This document shows positions 1 to 9,026 of a DNA stretch of 64,000 nt, piece by piece; position 1 is the stretch's first letter; each line of letters begins with the position of its first letter. Origin of the DNA: Roseivirga thermotolerans (GTDB taxonomy: Bacteria; Bacteroidota; Bacteroidia; Cytophagales; Cyclobacteriaceae); contig NZ_BNAG01000004.1 in assembly GCF_014653175.1 (NCBI RefSeq), positions 248,001 to 312,000 on the forward strand, given 5' to 3'. Under the pieces are notes generated by a model. The model ran no database searches. It was not told where the DNA came from and worked only from the letters and a program-made list of their open reading frames with translations. Position numbers and translations under genes: made by a program.

Positions 1-995
1 TTTCGAATATTGTTTTCGAGGTTGGACTTTAAAGTGTCACTAACGGTTACAAGGAGCATTTGGCTATCGCCAAAATCATTGATTGAAATATTACTATTTT
101 CGGAATTGTATCTTACAACATTAATATTGAGAGTACCATAACCGTTTTGGTTTGCTAGTTTTTGTGCATAGTCTCCTAGCGTAGGTACTCCATTAGGGCC
201 AATACCATACATTGTATGAGCACCTCCCATTTTGAATACGGCTTTTGCATTAGGGAGCCGCTTTAGATAATTGTTGAGGTTTTGTTTCATCAGTTCTTCT
301 CTCACAGCTACAGACTCCTGTCGGGTTTCAGGGTTCATCCACTTGGTAAATATTTCAATGGTTTGTTTTAGCTCTTGAATTATTAGTTCCTTTTCTTCAG
401 AGGGGTTTGAGCTAAATGCCTTTTCCAAAGCTTCAATATCTTTTTCGTTATGCTGTCGGGTATATCTTCCCATTTTGAGGGTAGCCTTCAAGAAAGCTCC
501 TCGGGCCAACCTTTTTTGTTTGGGGGTATTAGCCAACTCTATCAGTCTATAAAAAGGATGTATGGCTGTTTGCATTTGATCCATTCCCCAGACGGGCTGT
601 TCTAGGGTTGGATTTAGTTCAATAGCGGTTCTCATTAATTCGATATCTCCGTTAGAATCAAAGGCTATTGAGTGTGGGTTTTGCTTCGTGAACTCATTAA
701 CCCCCATTTTAGCACATCTTTCGGTTGTCCAGGGGTCGGTTTCTAAGGCAAGGTGGTCAAACCCTCTGGACTGAAGTTGTTCATAAACGAAGTTCACAAA
801 TTCGGCTATTCCTTCAACTCCATGTTGTTCTCCGAAGAATACGAATTGACAGGTGTCGGCTCTGTCTAAAATCCAATCGATACCCGTGCCATGTAATGTT
901 CCATTGGTTTTAGAAATAGGATAAAATTCGTTCGATTGTGCGATTAGGGTAGTGTAATGAATGATTAGAATGGTTGAAAGAATTAGTCTTTTCAT
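1..995 (-). CDS. Exported Tiki/EreA/ChaN-like protein, partial (C-terminus off the window)
   Basis: An open minus-strand frame runs from ATG at 995 to the window edge, giving 331 codons without a stop. Residues 1-19 form a hydrophobic signal peptide ending in a Gln after Ala. A GEQHG motif (residues 55-59), a downstream ALETDPW segment with Glu85, WGMDQ, and a late KMGGAH motif (255-260) recall the erythromycin-esterase/ChaN/TIKI superfamily, whose conserved Glu and His residues bind metal or catalyse hydrolysis. It is followed on the same strand by no visible gene because the window ends. Family placement rests on motif recall only; resistance to macrolides should not be assumed, since most such homologues have unknown substrates. 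Confidence 0.72.
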   Translation of the reverse strand, partial: MKRLILSTILIIHYTTLIAQSNEFYPISKTNGTLHGTGIDWILDRADTCQFVFFGEQHGVEGIAEFVNFVYEQLQSRGFDHLALETDPWTTERCAKMGVNEFTKQNPHSIAFDSNGDIELMRTAIELNPTLEQPVWGMDQMQTAIHPFYRLIELANTPKQKRLARGAFLKATLKMGRYTRQHNEKDIEALEKAFSSNPSEEKELIIQELKQTIEIFTKWMNPETRQESVAVREELMKQNLNNYLKRLPNAKAVFKMGGAHTMYGIGPNGVPTLGDYAQKLANQNGYGTLNINVVRYNSENSNISINDFGDSQMLLVTVSDTLKSNLENNIR

Positions 996-1035
996 AAAAT
1001 ATGGTTTGTTTAATATTTTATCTGTAGCCTTCGCA

Positions 1036-2637
1036 CTATTCGTTTCTTAGCTCTTTAAGAAGACTTTTGGCTGTTTCATTATTTGGTTCAAGAATCAAAA
1101 GGTTTTCGATGCACTTTACTGCGTAATTTTGCCTTCCCATTAACACGGAAAACCTGCCAATGGAAATGAACCTTTCTGAAATGGGAATTTGTCTCGATTT
1201 ATAGAATTGAAATAATCTCTTCGATAGGGTCGTATCTCCTTCTTCCAATAGCTGAGAAATAAGAGAGAAGGCAAAAATATCATTGAAAACAGGGTTTTTT
1301 TCTTGCCTGGGAAAGAAATACTCGAGTGCGAAGACCAGAGAGTCAGGATGATTGCTTCTAGCCAGTTGCCATGTTTGTTTTGGAGTAATAGGTAATGATG
1401 AATGAAAGTTATATGGTTCAACATTTGTGGTTCCTTTTGTTAGTTGAGTTACCAGTGGGGTTTCAAAATCCATGTTAAGGCTATAGCTATCTTCCTTGAA
1501 CAGATTGGCTGCTGACGAATCATTTCCTAGCTTCCAGTTTAAAAAGGCCAAAATATATTGATTCACTTTGGTGTAGTTCACTAAATCTTGCTGGTCGTAT
1601 AGGGTGGAACTTTCTCCATGTATCTTCCGGTCTAGAAATCCAGCGTCAATTCCTTGCGAAACAAACTCATTGTGGTTCAACGATTGGGGAAAAGTTATAT
1701 AATACCTGTCGGAATGGGTTAAATAATCATACAATTGAAAGCTTGCCAAATGAGTTGTTAAGGCAAGTAAAGGGACGTTAAAAGCTCTTCTACTCTTTAG
1801 TACGGGCTCTGTGAAATCTTTCCATCGGGTATCGGCAATACCAAATATTTCCTGAGTAGTCTCAATAGCCACCACCAATTGAACGGAGTCAATGTTACCG
1901 GACTTGGCCAAAATGCAAGCCTGTGCACCTCCACTATGACCAACAAGAGCAACTTTTGAGGTGTCTGCACTTGGCAGATTTGCGGCATGTTCAATTAAAA
2001 GAGCAATGTCTTTAACCGATTGGTTTCTACCATCAACCCCCATATCTTCAAGATTCTCAGCAAAGAAAGAACTGCCCAGAACTATGTAGCCGTTTCTGGC
2101 CAGAAACTGTGCTAGTATAGAATTGTCTTCGAAACTGGCTCCAAAGCCCTGATGATAGATTATGACTGGAAAGTCATTTTTTACAATGGGCGCGTCTTTC
2201 ATGACAAACGTTGGCTGTCTTAAGTAGGCCTTAAAAATTTCTCTTTCGGTCTCGTCCAATTCATGGGCTTCTTTCCCTAATAGTCCATAGGTCAAAGCAT
2301 CCAGATTATAGTTTCTATAAGCTAGTGAGATTTTCTCCAAGCCATTTTTCTTCGATTCAATTTCGAAGTATTCACCAGTTGACATCACGGAGGACTGGGG
2401 GCTCTTTTTTGCCGGATACCACAAAGTAACCAGTATGGGTCTGACCATCGTGTCGTTTTCAAAAACAACGGATCGGGTACTGTCCCAAAGCCAATAAGAA
2501 TCATAGCCTGCATCGTAGGTGCCACTAATCAAGGCTCCCCAATCTTGTTCCTGGGCATTAACCGAATTGGCTGTACTGAATAAATAGAATATAAGAACTG
2601 TACAGAATGTTCTTTTCAATATGGCAGTCACAAGCAT
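1036..2637 (-). CDS. Exported alpha/beta-hydrolase (PAF-acetylhydrolase/dienelactone hydrolase-like)
   Basis: A 533-residue protein with an N-terminal signal peptide (residues about 8-29, ending NAQ). The segment PVIIYHQGFGAS (157-168) fits the oxyanion-hole strand and GHSGG (233-237) is the nucleophile elbow with Ser235, as in alpha/beta-hydrolases that act on short-chain esters or modified lipids. The last 130 or so residues are helical and TPR-like rather than part of the hydrolase core. It starts 17 bp after the stop of the DinB gene, so the two are probably co-transcribed. The substrate is unknown. The catalytic Asp and His cannot be assigned with certainty; the HNEF region (about residue 323) is a candidate for the His. 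Confidence 0.8.
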   Translation of the reverse strand: MLVTAILKRTFCTVLIFYLFSTANSVNAQEQDWGALISGTYDAGYDSYWLWDSTRSVVFENDTMVRPILVTLWYPAKKSPQSSVMSTGEYFEIESKKNGLEKISLAYRNYNLDALTYGLLGKEAHELDETEREIFKAYLRQPTFVMKDAPIVKNDFPVIIYHQGFGASFEDNSILAQFLARNGYIVLGSSFFAENLEDMGVDGRNQSVKDIALLIEHAANLPSADTSKVALVGHSGGAQACILAKSGNIDSVQLVVAIETTQEIFGIADTRWKDFTEPVLKSRRAFNVPLLALTTHLASFQLYDYLTHSDRYYITFPQSLNHNEFVSQGIDAGFLDRKIHGESSTLYDQQDLVNYTKVNQYILAFLNWKLGNDSSAANLFKEDSYSLNMDFETPLVTQLTKGTTNVEPYNFHSSLPITPKQTWQLARSNHPDSLVFALEYFFPRQEKNPVFNDIFAFSLISQLLEEGDTTLSKRLFQFYKSRQIPISERFISIGRFSVLMGRQNYAVKCIENLLILEPNNETAKSLLKELRNE

Positions 2638-2654
2638 TTTCTTTCTTGAATTTC

Positions 2655-3140
2655 TTATTCCTTTTCCATTTCACTTGCTCTTGAACCCCATTCCCACAGA
2701 CCAAACAATCGCTTTTTATCTGGCATGTGATCACTCTGTTTCAATGACAGTATGATTTGACCTCTATGATGGGCTTCATGCGCAATTATATATCCGAGAA
2801 ATGCTGTTGGGTGAGGTTTGAATCCTTTGATTCGGTTTGTTTGGAACCCTTTTTCAATCATTTTAGCCATTGCATGGGCACTCTTTTTAAATGCCTCGAT
2901 GATTATTTTTTTATCCGTAGTGCCTTTTTCAAGTCTAATCACCGTGTCCATCAACTCCGGTTCACTTTCCTTTAGCCACATCAATCGTACGTTGTTTATA
3001 TGGCCAAATTGATCTCCAACGGTTCTGCCTTTTGACGAGGCCGTATCATTCATGTGGGCTTGCTCAATGCCATTTAAGAGATACAAGTTTATTTGGTTAT
3101 TGATGTGCCAAGTCTCTTTGATTTCGTCTAATCCATTCAT
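2655..3140 (-). CDS. DinB/YfiT-family protein
   Basis: This 161-residue protein has no signal peptide and shows the DinB four-helix-bundle signature: His47 in a FGHINN segment and a C-terminal HEAHHRGQ motif (121-128) supplying the other two histidines of the predicted divalent-metal triad. DinB-fold proteins include mycothiol/bacillithiol-type thiol transferases and many proteins of unknown role. The intact triad suggests a functional metal site. It lies upstream of the exported hydrolase in the same orientation. A second DinB protein of this window (57303-57857) is exported, so the two are unlikely to be redundant. Confidence 0.82.
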   Translation of the reverse strand: MNGLDEIKETWHINNQINLYLLNGIEQAHMNDTASSKGRTVGDQFGHINNVRLMWLKESEPELMDTVIRLEKGTTDKKIIIEAFKKSAHAMAKMIEKGFQTNRIKGFKPHPTAFLGYIIAHEAHHRGQIILSLKQSDHMPDKKRLFGLWEWGSRASEMEKE

Positions 3141-3251
3141 GCGAAAAATTTGTTTTAAGGATTCTAATTATTGGTTAGTTCGTTTTTCAACTTTTGCTCA
3201 AGGTTGTTTTCCGCATAAAGCAGCAACATGCCTCCTTGACTAAATAACGTA

Positions 3252-4253
3252 CTATTCGATCCATGCAATTAAGTTTTGGTCGTAGCGATACCACCTTCCA
3301 AGGCTGTGAGAGCGATATAGGGTGGTGCCAGCCGCTTTGGTAGTTAGAAAGGAAACTTTGGGTATCTTCTCACTTTCAGTTTTCAAGAATGCAATGTCCC
3401 TATTGGCCATTTTTGCAGACCACACTTCTTTGCCTAACTCATTGCGCACACTTATTTTCTTCTTGTTATAGAGAGTAATGCTGTGATTTTTAAATTCTGA
3501 GGTCATGTATTTCATTATTACTTCATTTTCCGTTGCATTGTACTGGTCTATGTTCGCTACATGTGCTGCATCAGCCAACCATTGAAAACTTATGAATACC
3601 GGTCCTTGTATTTGCAGTGTTTCTTTGAGGTCGAAATGACATTCCCCATCCGCTGCACGTACTTTTTTTATTAGTCTGTGCTCAAGCAAATCACCAGGAG
3701 ACTTTTCAGCATTGAGTGTATATATTCTCGCCTGAAGCAGAATAGAGTCTAAACGCTGTACCTTGAATTTTACGCTGATTTTATTCAGAACTACAGGTTG
3801 CCCGCCATTGTCAATTACGAGGCCTACCTCAGACCCTCTATGTGGGAAAGCAATGCTTATGTCGCCATTGGATATGCTTTGCATTATGCCCGTAGGCCTG
3901 AGGTGTGTCGTGTTTTTTTTTGGGGTTACAAGTACATCATTCAAATGTGATATTGATTCCTTTAGGGTAATAGTGATTCTGTCTTGATTAAGCAAAGGAC
4001 CAATTTCAACTGATATGGTTTCGTAGCCAATACAACTGACAGTGAGCTTTTCTTGTAGATAGTTTTTTGGAATAGATAGACTGAATAGGCCGTTTTCGAA
4101 TGAATATGTACCTATGTTTTTGGTGTATATGCCAATGGTAGCATAGGGAATTGGAGTTCCTTGCCTATCGACAACCAATCCTGCAATATGATGCTGAGGG
4201 TAGGTTAAAGAGGGGAGGGCCAGTAAGAAGATTATTATGTATACTACTTTCAT
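3252..4253 (-). CDS. Exported CarboxypepD_reg-like domain protein
   Basis: A 333-residue protein with a signal peptide (about 1-19). Residues 22-108 read as a carboxypeptidase-regulatory-like beta-sandwich (VVDRQGTPIPYATIGIYTKN, then a GYET strand), the domain that Bacteroidota use at the N-terminus of TonB-dependent receptors and cell-surface proteins. Here it is followed not by a beta-barrel but by about 220 residues of unrecognised sequence rich in beta strands. The start codon overlaps the stop of the thioredoxin-like gene by 4 bp (ATGA), so translation is probably coupled. The pairing hints at an envelope function, but no specific role can be assigned. Confidence 0.75.
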   Translation of the reverse strand: MKVVYIIIFLLALPSLTYPQHHIAGLVVDRQGTPIPYATIGIYTKNIGTYSFENGLFSLSIPKNYLQEKLTVSCIGYETISVEIGPLLNQDRITITLKESISHLNDVLVTPKKNTTHLRPTGIMQSISNGDISIAFPHRGSEVGLVIDNGGQPVVLNKISVKFKVQRLDSILLQARIYTLNAEKSPGDLLEHRLIKKVRAADGECHFDLKETLQIQGPVFISFQWLADAAHVANIDQYNATENEVIMKYMTSEFKNHSITLYNKKKISVRNELGKEVWSAKMANRDIAFLKTESEKIPKVSFLTTKAAGTTLYRSHSLGRWYRYDQNLIAWIE

Positions 4254-4813
4254 TGTTTAATAATGCTTAAGGCCTGTTGAAATGCTATACTGCCCGGTTT
4301 TGGAAGATTTTTATTGATAATTCTTCCTTCCGGATCAATCAAAATATATTGGGGAGTAAGTGTAGTCATTCGGACTTCTCCCGATTGAGTATGTGCCGGC
4401 TGAAGATTCGCGAGCATGAAGGGGTTAGAAAGTGAAAAACCACTAAAGTAGTTTGGATATCCTATGGAATACTTTTGATGATATTTAGAAAATCTATCAA
4501 AGGATTTATCCACATTTATGGCCACTACGGTAAGCTTCTTAGGATTTTCGTTGTTGAGGGCTTGTAAGAATGGAAAAGCCTCTACACATGGCTTGCAACC
4601 TGCTGTCCAATAGTCCAAAATAATCCATGTACCTTTCAAAGAACCGAAAGTAATGGTGTCTCCATTCACTGAGATTAACCAGGCATTGTCTGGAAAAACG
4701 TAGCCCTCGTCTATTGAGCTTGCCTTTTTTGCTAGGTTGGAAGCAGCCGTTTGAGCATTTAATCGTAATGCCCAGACAAAAAGAGCGGCTATGCAAAGTA
4801 TGTATTTGATCAT
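4250..4813 (-). CDS. TlpA/ResA-like periplasmic thioredoxin-fold protein
   Basis: A 187-residue protein with a signal sequence (1-20) and one thioredoxin domain. The active-site dithiol is in WTAGCKPC (Cys73 and Cys76) and a TPQYILID segment near 153-160 supplies the cis-proline loop. TlpA/ResA-like proteins keep exported cysteines reduced, for example during cytochrome c maturation, or act in general envelope redox control. Both ends overlap neighbours by 4 bp (ATGA): the membrane protein upstream and the CarboxypepD_reg protein downstream. The three therefore form a tightly coupled unit. The natural partner substrate is unknown. Confidence 0.85.
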   Translation of the reverse strand: MIKYILCIAALFVWALRLNAQTAASNLAKKASSIDEGYVFPDNAWLISVNGDTITFGSLKGTWIILDYWTAGCKPCVEAFPFLQALNNENPKKLTVVAINVDKSFDRFSKYHQKYSIGYPNYFSGFSLSNPFMLANLQPAHTQSGEVRMTTLTPQYILIDPEGRIINKNLPKPGSIAFQQALSIIKQ

Positions 4814-5448
4814 GCCGAAAGGGCTTTTTTTATAAACACAGCGTGAAGCATGAATAACAAGACGATTCCATAGAAAACCGCAAAAAAAGGCCCAGGATCA
4901 ATAAGTTCATTATTGGCCGGTGGAACTGGGAAGGTAAGCATATTGATGAATAGCCCACCAATACCGATTATTAAACCGGCAATCGTCAGTAGTTTTGGCA
5001 AATATTTTTGGTATAAGATGGCCAAGGCAAAAAACGATATGCCAATAGATACCAGAACGTCCCAATAGAAATCCATACCCAATTGGGTAAGATTCCCGGA
5101 CTTAAAACTTCTGCGTATCATCTCTCTTACCAGGTGGTCGTCTGTCGACTGCATATCGGCCATCATTGAAAAGACAGACTTCTGCACGGTATTGGTCATG
5201 AGTATTGCAGCTCCGGCAAGTATGGTAAACAACCAGCCTATTTCATTGTAAAAACTGTTGCCGTAATGCTTTATAAACAGATAAAGTGAATAACTACTAA
5301 TGATAAACATTGGGCCAAAAGAGATTTCGAGAAGCAAAGGCCATAGCCCTGGGCCATGAGTAGTAATCATTAGGGGGTAAATAATGGAAGTTACTACTCC
5401 TGCTATGAGTCCAAACTTGATAGCAAAAAATCTGTCTCTACTGTTCAT
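4810..5448 (-). CDS. Integral membrane protein, DUF4199-like
   Basis: A 212-residue, strongly hydrophobic protein with about six predicted membrane segments (near residues 10-30, 36-58, 70-90, 120-145, 150-172 and 185-205). No catalytic motif is visible. The short soluble loop around residues 92-122 is charged (DMQSTDDHLVREMIRRSFKSG). The general layout resembles DUF4199 membrane proteins common in Bacteroidota, but this is weak resemblance only. It is the first gene of the coupled trio with the thioredoxin-like and CarboxypepD_reg proteins. Its stop overlaps the next start by 4 bp. Confidence 0.7.
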   Translation of the reverse strand: MNSRDRFFAIKFGLIAGVVTSIIYPLMITTHGPGLWPLLLEISFGPMFIISSYSLYLFIKHYGNSFYNEIGWLFTILAGAAILMTNTVQKSVFSMMADMQSTDDHLVREMIRRSFKSGNLTQLGMDFYWDVLVSIGISFFALAILYQKYLPKLLTIAGLIIGIGGLFINMLTFPVPPANNELIDPGPFFAVFYGIVLLFMLHAVFIKKALSA

Positions 5449-5538
5449 AATTCACGCAAGAACAGCAGATTGATGATTCAAAATAACAAAGACTTAGAGC
5501 TTGTGATGAATGACAGAATATTGGGACGTTTGAAACAA

Positions 5539-6384
5539 CTAGTGAATCTGTGACCACCGGCTTTCAAAATGGCTTGAGTATTTACGGGAGACTTTAAAAG
5601 AAGAATCTATCCCTTTAAGTGAAATAAAACCACCAGAACTATTCATTTTCACCCAAGATACTTTCTCTAAATTGATGAGATAGGAACGATGAATACGGAC
5701 AATAGGAGTACGCACCTGCTTCTCGAAATGTGATAAACTCCCTCTAAGGAGTTTCTTATTATAGGTGCCATTCTGAAGAAAATGAATGCTTGTATAGTTA
5801 TCTTCGCTTTGCAAATAGAGTAGGTTTTTCATATCTAATTTTACCAACTCAGGATTTTTGTCTTTCGAAATTAAGATCAGATTTTCTTGTCTTCCTGTCT
5901 TGTTTATTAGTAAGACTATAAGGGAAAGAGGAATAATAGCAACTATTACCACCCTGTAAAGTGTGACTGGTAAGCTGTTTAAACCGGAGTCATTCCATCC
6001 AATCCAACTCGATCGCACGAAATAAATTCCGATGACCACAAAGGTTAATACAATCAGATACCAAAGTACATGACCATAGTAGGTTTGTGAAATCCTATTA
6101 GAGGATCTAAAGAAGTTGCCTAAAAACGCTTCAGATAGATAAACGATTGCAGCGGGAGTAAAAGAATAACTTAAAACCCTCAAGAATCCTGCGAGTGTGA
6201 AACCATGCCGTACATCGCCAAATGGCTGCAAAAAATAGAGTATAAAAAAAGTGCTAAGAAGTATAGTGAGGCAAATTTTCCAGAGCTGATTTCGGTTTGT
6301 TATATGAGGAATAAACATTGTTTGAACAGAATCTGAGTTAAATTTTATGAACGACAAGATTGATTGGCATAGGTTGCAAGCCAT
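5539..6384 (-). CDS. Membrane-embedded LytTR transcriptional regulator
   Basis: A 281-residue protein with four predicted membrane helices in its first 160 residues, followed by a LytTR DNA-binding domain at about 175-275 (segments SEDNYTSIHF and RIHRSYLINLEKV are typical). There is no receiver domain, so this is a one-component regulator in which the membrane part presumably senses the signal. The first 22 residues look unlike the rest; an ATG at 6318 just before the first helix is a plausible alternative start. The target operon is unknown, but the trio at 3252-5448 lies immediately downstream in the same orientation with a 90 bp gap. Confidence 0.85.
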   Translation of the reverse strand: MACNLCQSILSFIKFNSDSVQTMFIPHITNRNQLWKICLTILLSTFFILYFLQPFGDVRHGFTLAGFLRVLSYSFTPAAIVYLSEAFLGNFFRSSNRISQTYYGHVLWYLIVLTFVVIGIYFVRSSWIGWNDSGLNSLPVTLYRVVIVAIIPLSLIVLLINKTGRQENLILISKDKNPELVKLDMKNLLYLQSEDNYTSIHFLQNGTYNKKLLRGSLSHFEKQVRTPIVRIHRSYLINLEKVSWVKMNSSGGFISLKGIDSSFKVSRKYSSHFESRWSQIH

Positions 6385-6522
6385 AGGGTATGATTTTCTT
6401 TAGACGAAAGAAAAATGTTTGATGTCCGGCTTAATCTACTCTTAATTTAGAGCAGGTGTATAAAATAGTGGGAATACCTGACCTTGTAAGAAGAGACTAC
6501 ATGTACGGCCATTACAGGTGCT

Positions 6523-7905
6523 TTACTTTCCGATACAAAACTTGCTGAAAATATTCGCCAGCAAATCATCTGTGGTGATTTCTCCGGTGATCTCACCAAG
6601 ATAATGGAGCGCTTGGCGGATATCCATGGCCACAAAGTCATTGGTGACCTGATTGTCAATGCCTTCGATGACGTTCATGAGGGCGTTTTTGGTTTGTAGG
6701 AGAGAGTCATAATGGCGAATGTTAGTGACTACCGTATCGCCTCGCTTGAATTTGTTGAGGTTGACGAGCTCCAGGATTCTGTTCTTAAGCTCCTCCACGT
6801 GCCCCGGCTCTTTGGCGGTAAGGAAAAGCATATCAGGGTGTTGATGTTGGAGCTTTTCAACTAAAGCTTCATCTACCTTATCCAGTTTGTTACCGACTTT
6901 CAGGAATGGCACCCCGGTGTTTTCGAGTACATTGATCTCCTTGTTCATTTCCACAATATCTACCTGAGAAAGGTCGAAAAGGTAGATGATCATGGATGCC
7001 GTTTTCATTTTGGCTTGGGTTCGCTCCACACCAATTTTTTCAATCGCATCGGTAGTTTCTCGCAAACCCGCAGTATCGATAAATCGGAAGGCTACTCCAC
7101 CAATCACGATTTCATCTTCGATAAAATCGCGGGTAGTACCGGCAATGTCGGAAACTATGGCTTTTTCCTCTTTTAGCAGAGCGTTGAGAAGGGTAGATTT
7201 ACCGGCATTGGGCTTACCGGCAATCACCGTGGGTACTCCGTTTTTGATCACGTTACCCAGGTCAAAACTTTGTATAAGTGCATTTACAACCGTTAAAAGT
7301 CGGTTCACAAGGTCTTTGAGGTCATCTCTGCTAGCGAATTCTACATCTTCTTCGCCAAAGTCGAGTTCCAACTCAATCATAGAGGCAAAATGAATTAACT
7401 CCTCGCGAAGCTTTTTGATCTCACCGGAGAACCCACCACGCATCTGATTCAGAGCTGCATTATGAGCCGCTTCGGTATCGGCATTGATGAGGTCGGCCAC
7501 TGCTTCAGCTTGAGCTAAATCGAACTGTCCATTCATAAAGGCACGTTTGGTGAATTCACCCGGCTTGGCCGGTCTGGCTCCTTTTCTGATCAGAAGTTGG
7601 ATAATCTGCTTGATGATGAAGTTGGAGCCATGGCAGGATATTTCTACCACGTTCTCTTTGGTAAAGGATTTTGGGGCAATAAACAATGAAACCAACACCT
7701 CATCTAAAATGCGGTTGTCCTCATCGCGAATTGTACCAAAATGAATCGTGTGTGACTCCTGTTTTGTAAGGTCTTTTCCTTTAAAAACCTTATTGGTGAT
7801 GTTGATTGCCTCTTTTCCACTTAAACGAATTACCCCAATGGCACCAACTCCCTGGGGGGTGGCCAAAGCGATTATCGTATCATCATTTTGCAGGAGATTT
7901 TGCAT
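6523..7905 (-). CDS. mnmE: tRNA modification GTPase MnmE
   Basis: At 460 residues this is full length for MnmE, which with MnmG installs the (carboxymethyl)aminomethyl group on wobble uridine 34 of tRNAs. The N-terminal formyl-tetrahydrofolate-binding domain begins IIALATPQGVGAIGVIRLSG. The G domain shows the Walker A GKPNAGKST, the G2/switch IAGTTRDF, DTAGLRET and NKLD motifs. The protein ends in the invariant CIGK, whose cysteine is essential for modification. It is transcribed away from the repeat array, and the LytTR gene follows 138 bp downstream. There is no mnmG in the window. Confidence 0.98.
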   Translation of the reverse strand: MQNLLQNDDTIIALATPQGVGAIGVIRLSGKEAINITNKVFKGKDLTKQESHTIHFGTIRDEDNRILDEVLVSLFIAPKSFTKENVVEISCHGSNFIIKQIIQLLIRKGARPAKPGEFTKRAFMNGQFDLAQAEAVADLINADTEAAHNAALNQMRGGFSGEIKKLREELIHFASMIELELDFGEEDVEFASRDDLKDLVNRLLTVVNALIQSFDLGNVIKNGVPTVIAGKPNAGKSTLLNALLKEEKAIVSDIAGTTRDFIEDEIVIGGVAFRFIDTAGLRETTDAIEKIGVERTQAKMKTASMIIYLFDLSQVDIVEMNKEINVLENTGVPFLKVGNKLDKVDEALVEKLQHQHPDMLFLTAKEPGHVEELKNRILELVNLNKFKRGDTVVTNIRHYDSLLQTKNALMNVIEGIDNQVTNDFVAMDIRQALHYLGEITGEITTDDLLANIFSKFCIGK

Positions 7906-8145
7906 GCTGCAAAGATAGGTTTTCGAATGAATAGATGTTTATGTCTCAAATTCTAAATGGTAAGGCCAGTTCGCAACTAATTCTTTTCTAGTCTGCGTTG
8001 TTGTCAAGTATGGCTAATTGTAAAGAGAAGCGAGTGCTTTTGCTGTGTGGTGTAATGCTTTTTACGACATTACTTTGTTTCTCTCAACGTTGTTATGGAT
8101 TGATTGTAGTATAGTCTCAGTTTCAATAATGGGCGATAAACAATG

Positions 8146-8904
8146 AACAAGCCCTGTGTCGGAGATCCTTCGGCCATGCTCAGGATAGGAAAGTGAAGTT
8201 TCGTTCTTAGCAATTAACCGAATAACCAATAATCTCGAACAAGCCCTGTGTCAGATTCTTCAACTACGCTTAGGATAGGAGAGGGAGGTTTCCTTCTTTA
8301 CGATTAACCAATAACCGATGAGCGTGAACAAGTCTCTGCGGATCCTTCGGCCATGCTCAGGATAGGAAAGAGAAGTTTCGTTCTTGGTAATTAACCGAAT
8401 AACCAATAATCTCCAACAAGTCCAGTGTCAGATTCTTCAACCTCGCTTAGGTCAGGAGAGGGAGGTTTCCTTCTTTACGATTAACCAATAACGAATAAGC
8501 GTGAACAAGTCTCTGCCGGATCCTTCGGCTGAGCTCAGGATAGGAAAGTGAAGCCTCGTTCTTAGCAATTAACCGAATAACCAATAATCTCCAACAAGTC
8601 CAGTGTCAGATTCTTCAACTACGCTTAGGACAGGAGAGGGAGGTCTCCTTCTTTACGATTAACCAATAACCGATGAGCGTGAACAAGTCTCTGCGGATCC
8701 TTCGGCCATGCTCAGGATAGGAAAGAGAAGTTTCGTTCTTGGTAATTAACCGAATAACCAATAATCTCCAACAAGTCCAGTGTCAGATTCTTCAACCTCG
8801 CTTAGGTCAGGAGAGGGAGGTTTCCTTCTTTACGATTAACCAATAACGAATAAGCGTGAACAAGTCTCTGCCGGATCCTTCGGCTGGGCTCAGGATGGGA
8901 AAAG
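8146..8904. repeat. Nested tandem repeat array (88/89 bp halves, ~177 bp units, 355 bp double units)
   Basis: The gap 7906-9026 between mnmE and the permease gene has no credible gene. Most of it is an array of about 4.3 units. The GATCCTTCGG landmark recurs at 8164, 8341, 8519, 8696 and 8874, a spacing of 177-178 bp. Each unit is two diverged halves, A (with CCTTCGGC..GCTCAGGA) and B (with TTCTTCAAC..GCTTAGGA), each beginning AACAAG. Units 1 and 3 resemble each other, as do 2 and 4; 8291-8531 is repeated exactly at 8646-8886. The flanks (7906-8145, 8905-9026) show no repeat, promoter or RNA I recognise, apart from short TTAACCAATAACC-like strings. Confidence 0.93.
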
Positions 8905-9026
8905 GAGTAGGTAAGTGTTGAATAACGAAGAGCGGTTAACGACTAACCATTAGTAGCTTCCTTCAATGATATCAATAAACCTTTCTCTTGGGAAGGAAGA
9001 AAAGGGTATCAAAATAGCTTTCGCTA

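Noticed and set aside
8146-8904. CRISPR-like repeat array
   Set aside because: The repeat unit is about 177 bp and is itself composed of two diverged halves with no unique spacers between short identical repeats, and no cas gene is in the window.
7906-9026. tRNA or small RNA gene in the long spacer
   Set aside because: No cloverleaf or acceptor-stem pairing was found by eye; the content is mainly tandem repeat.
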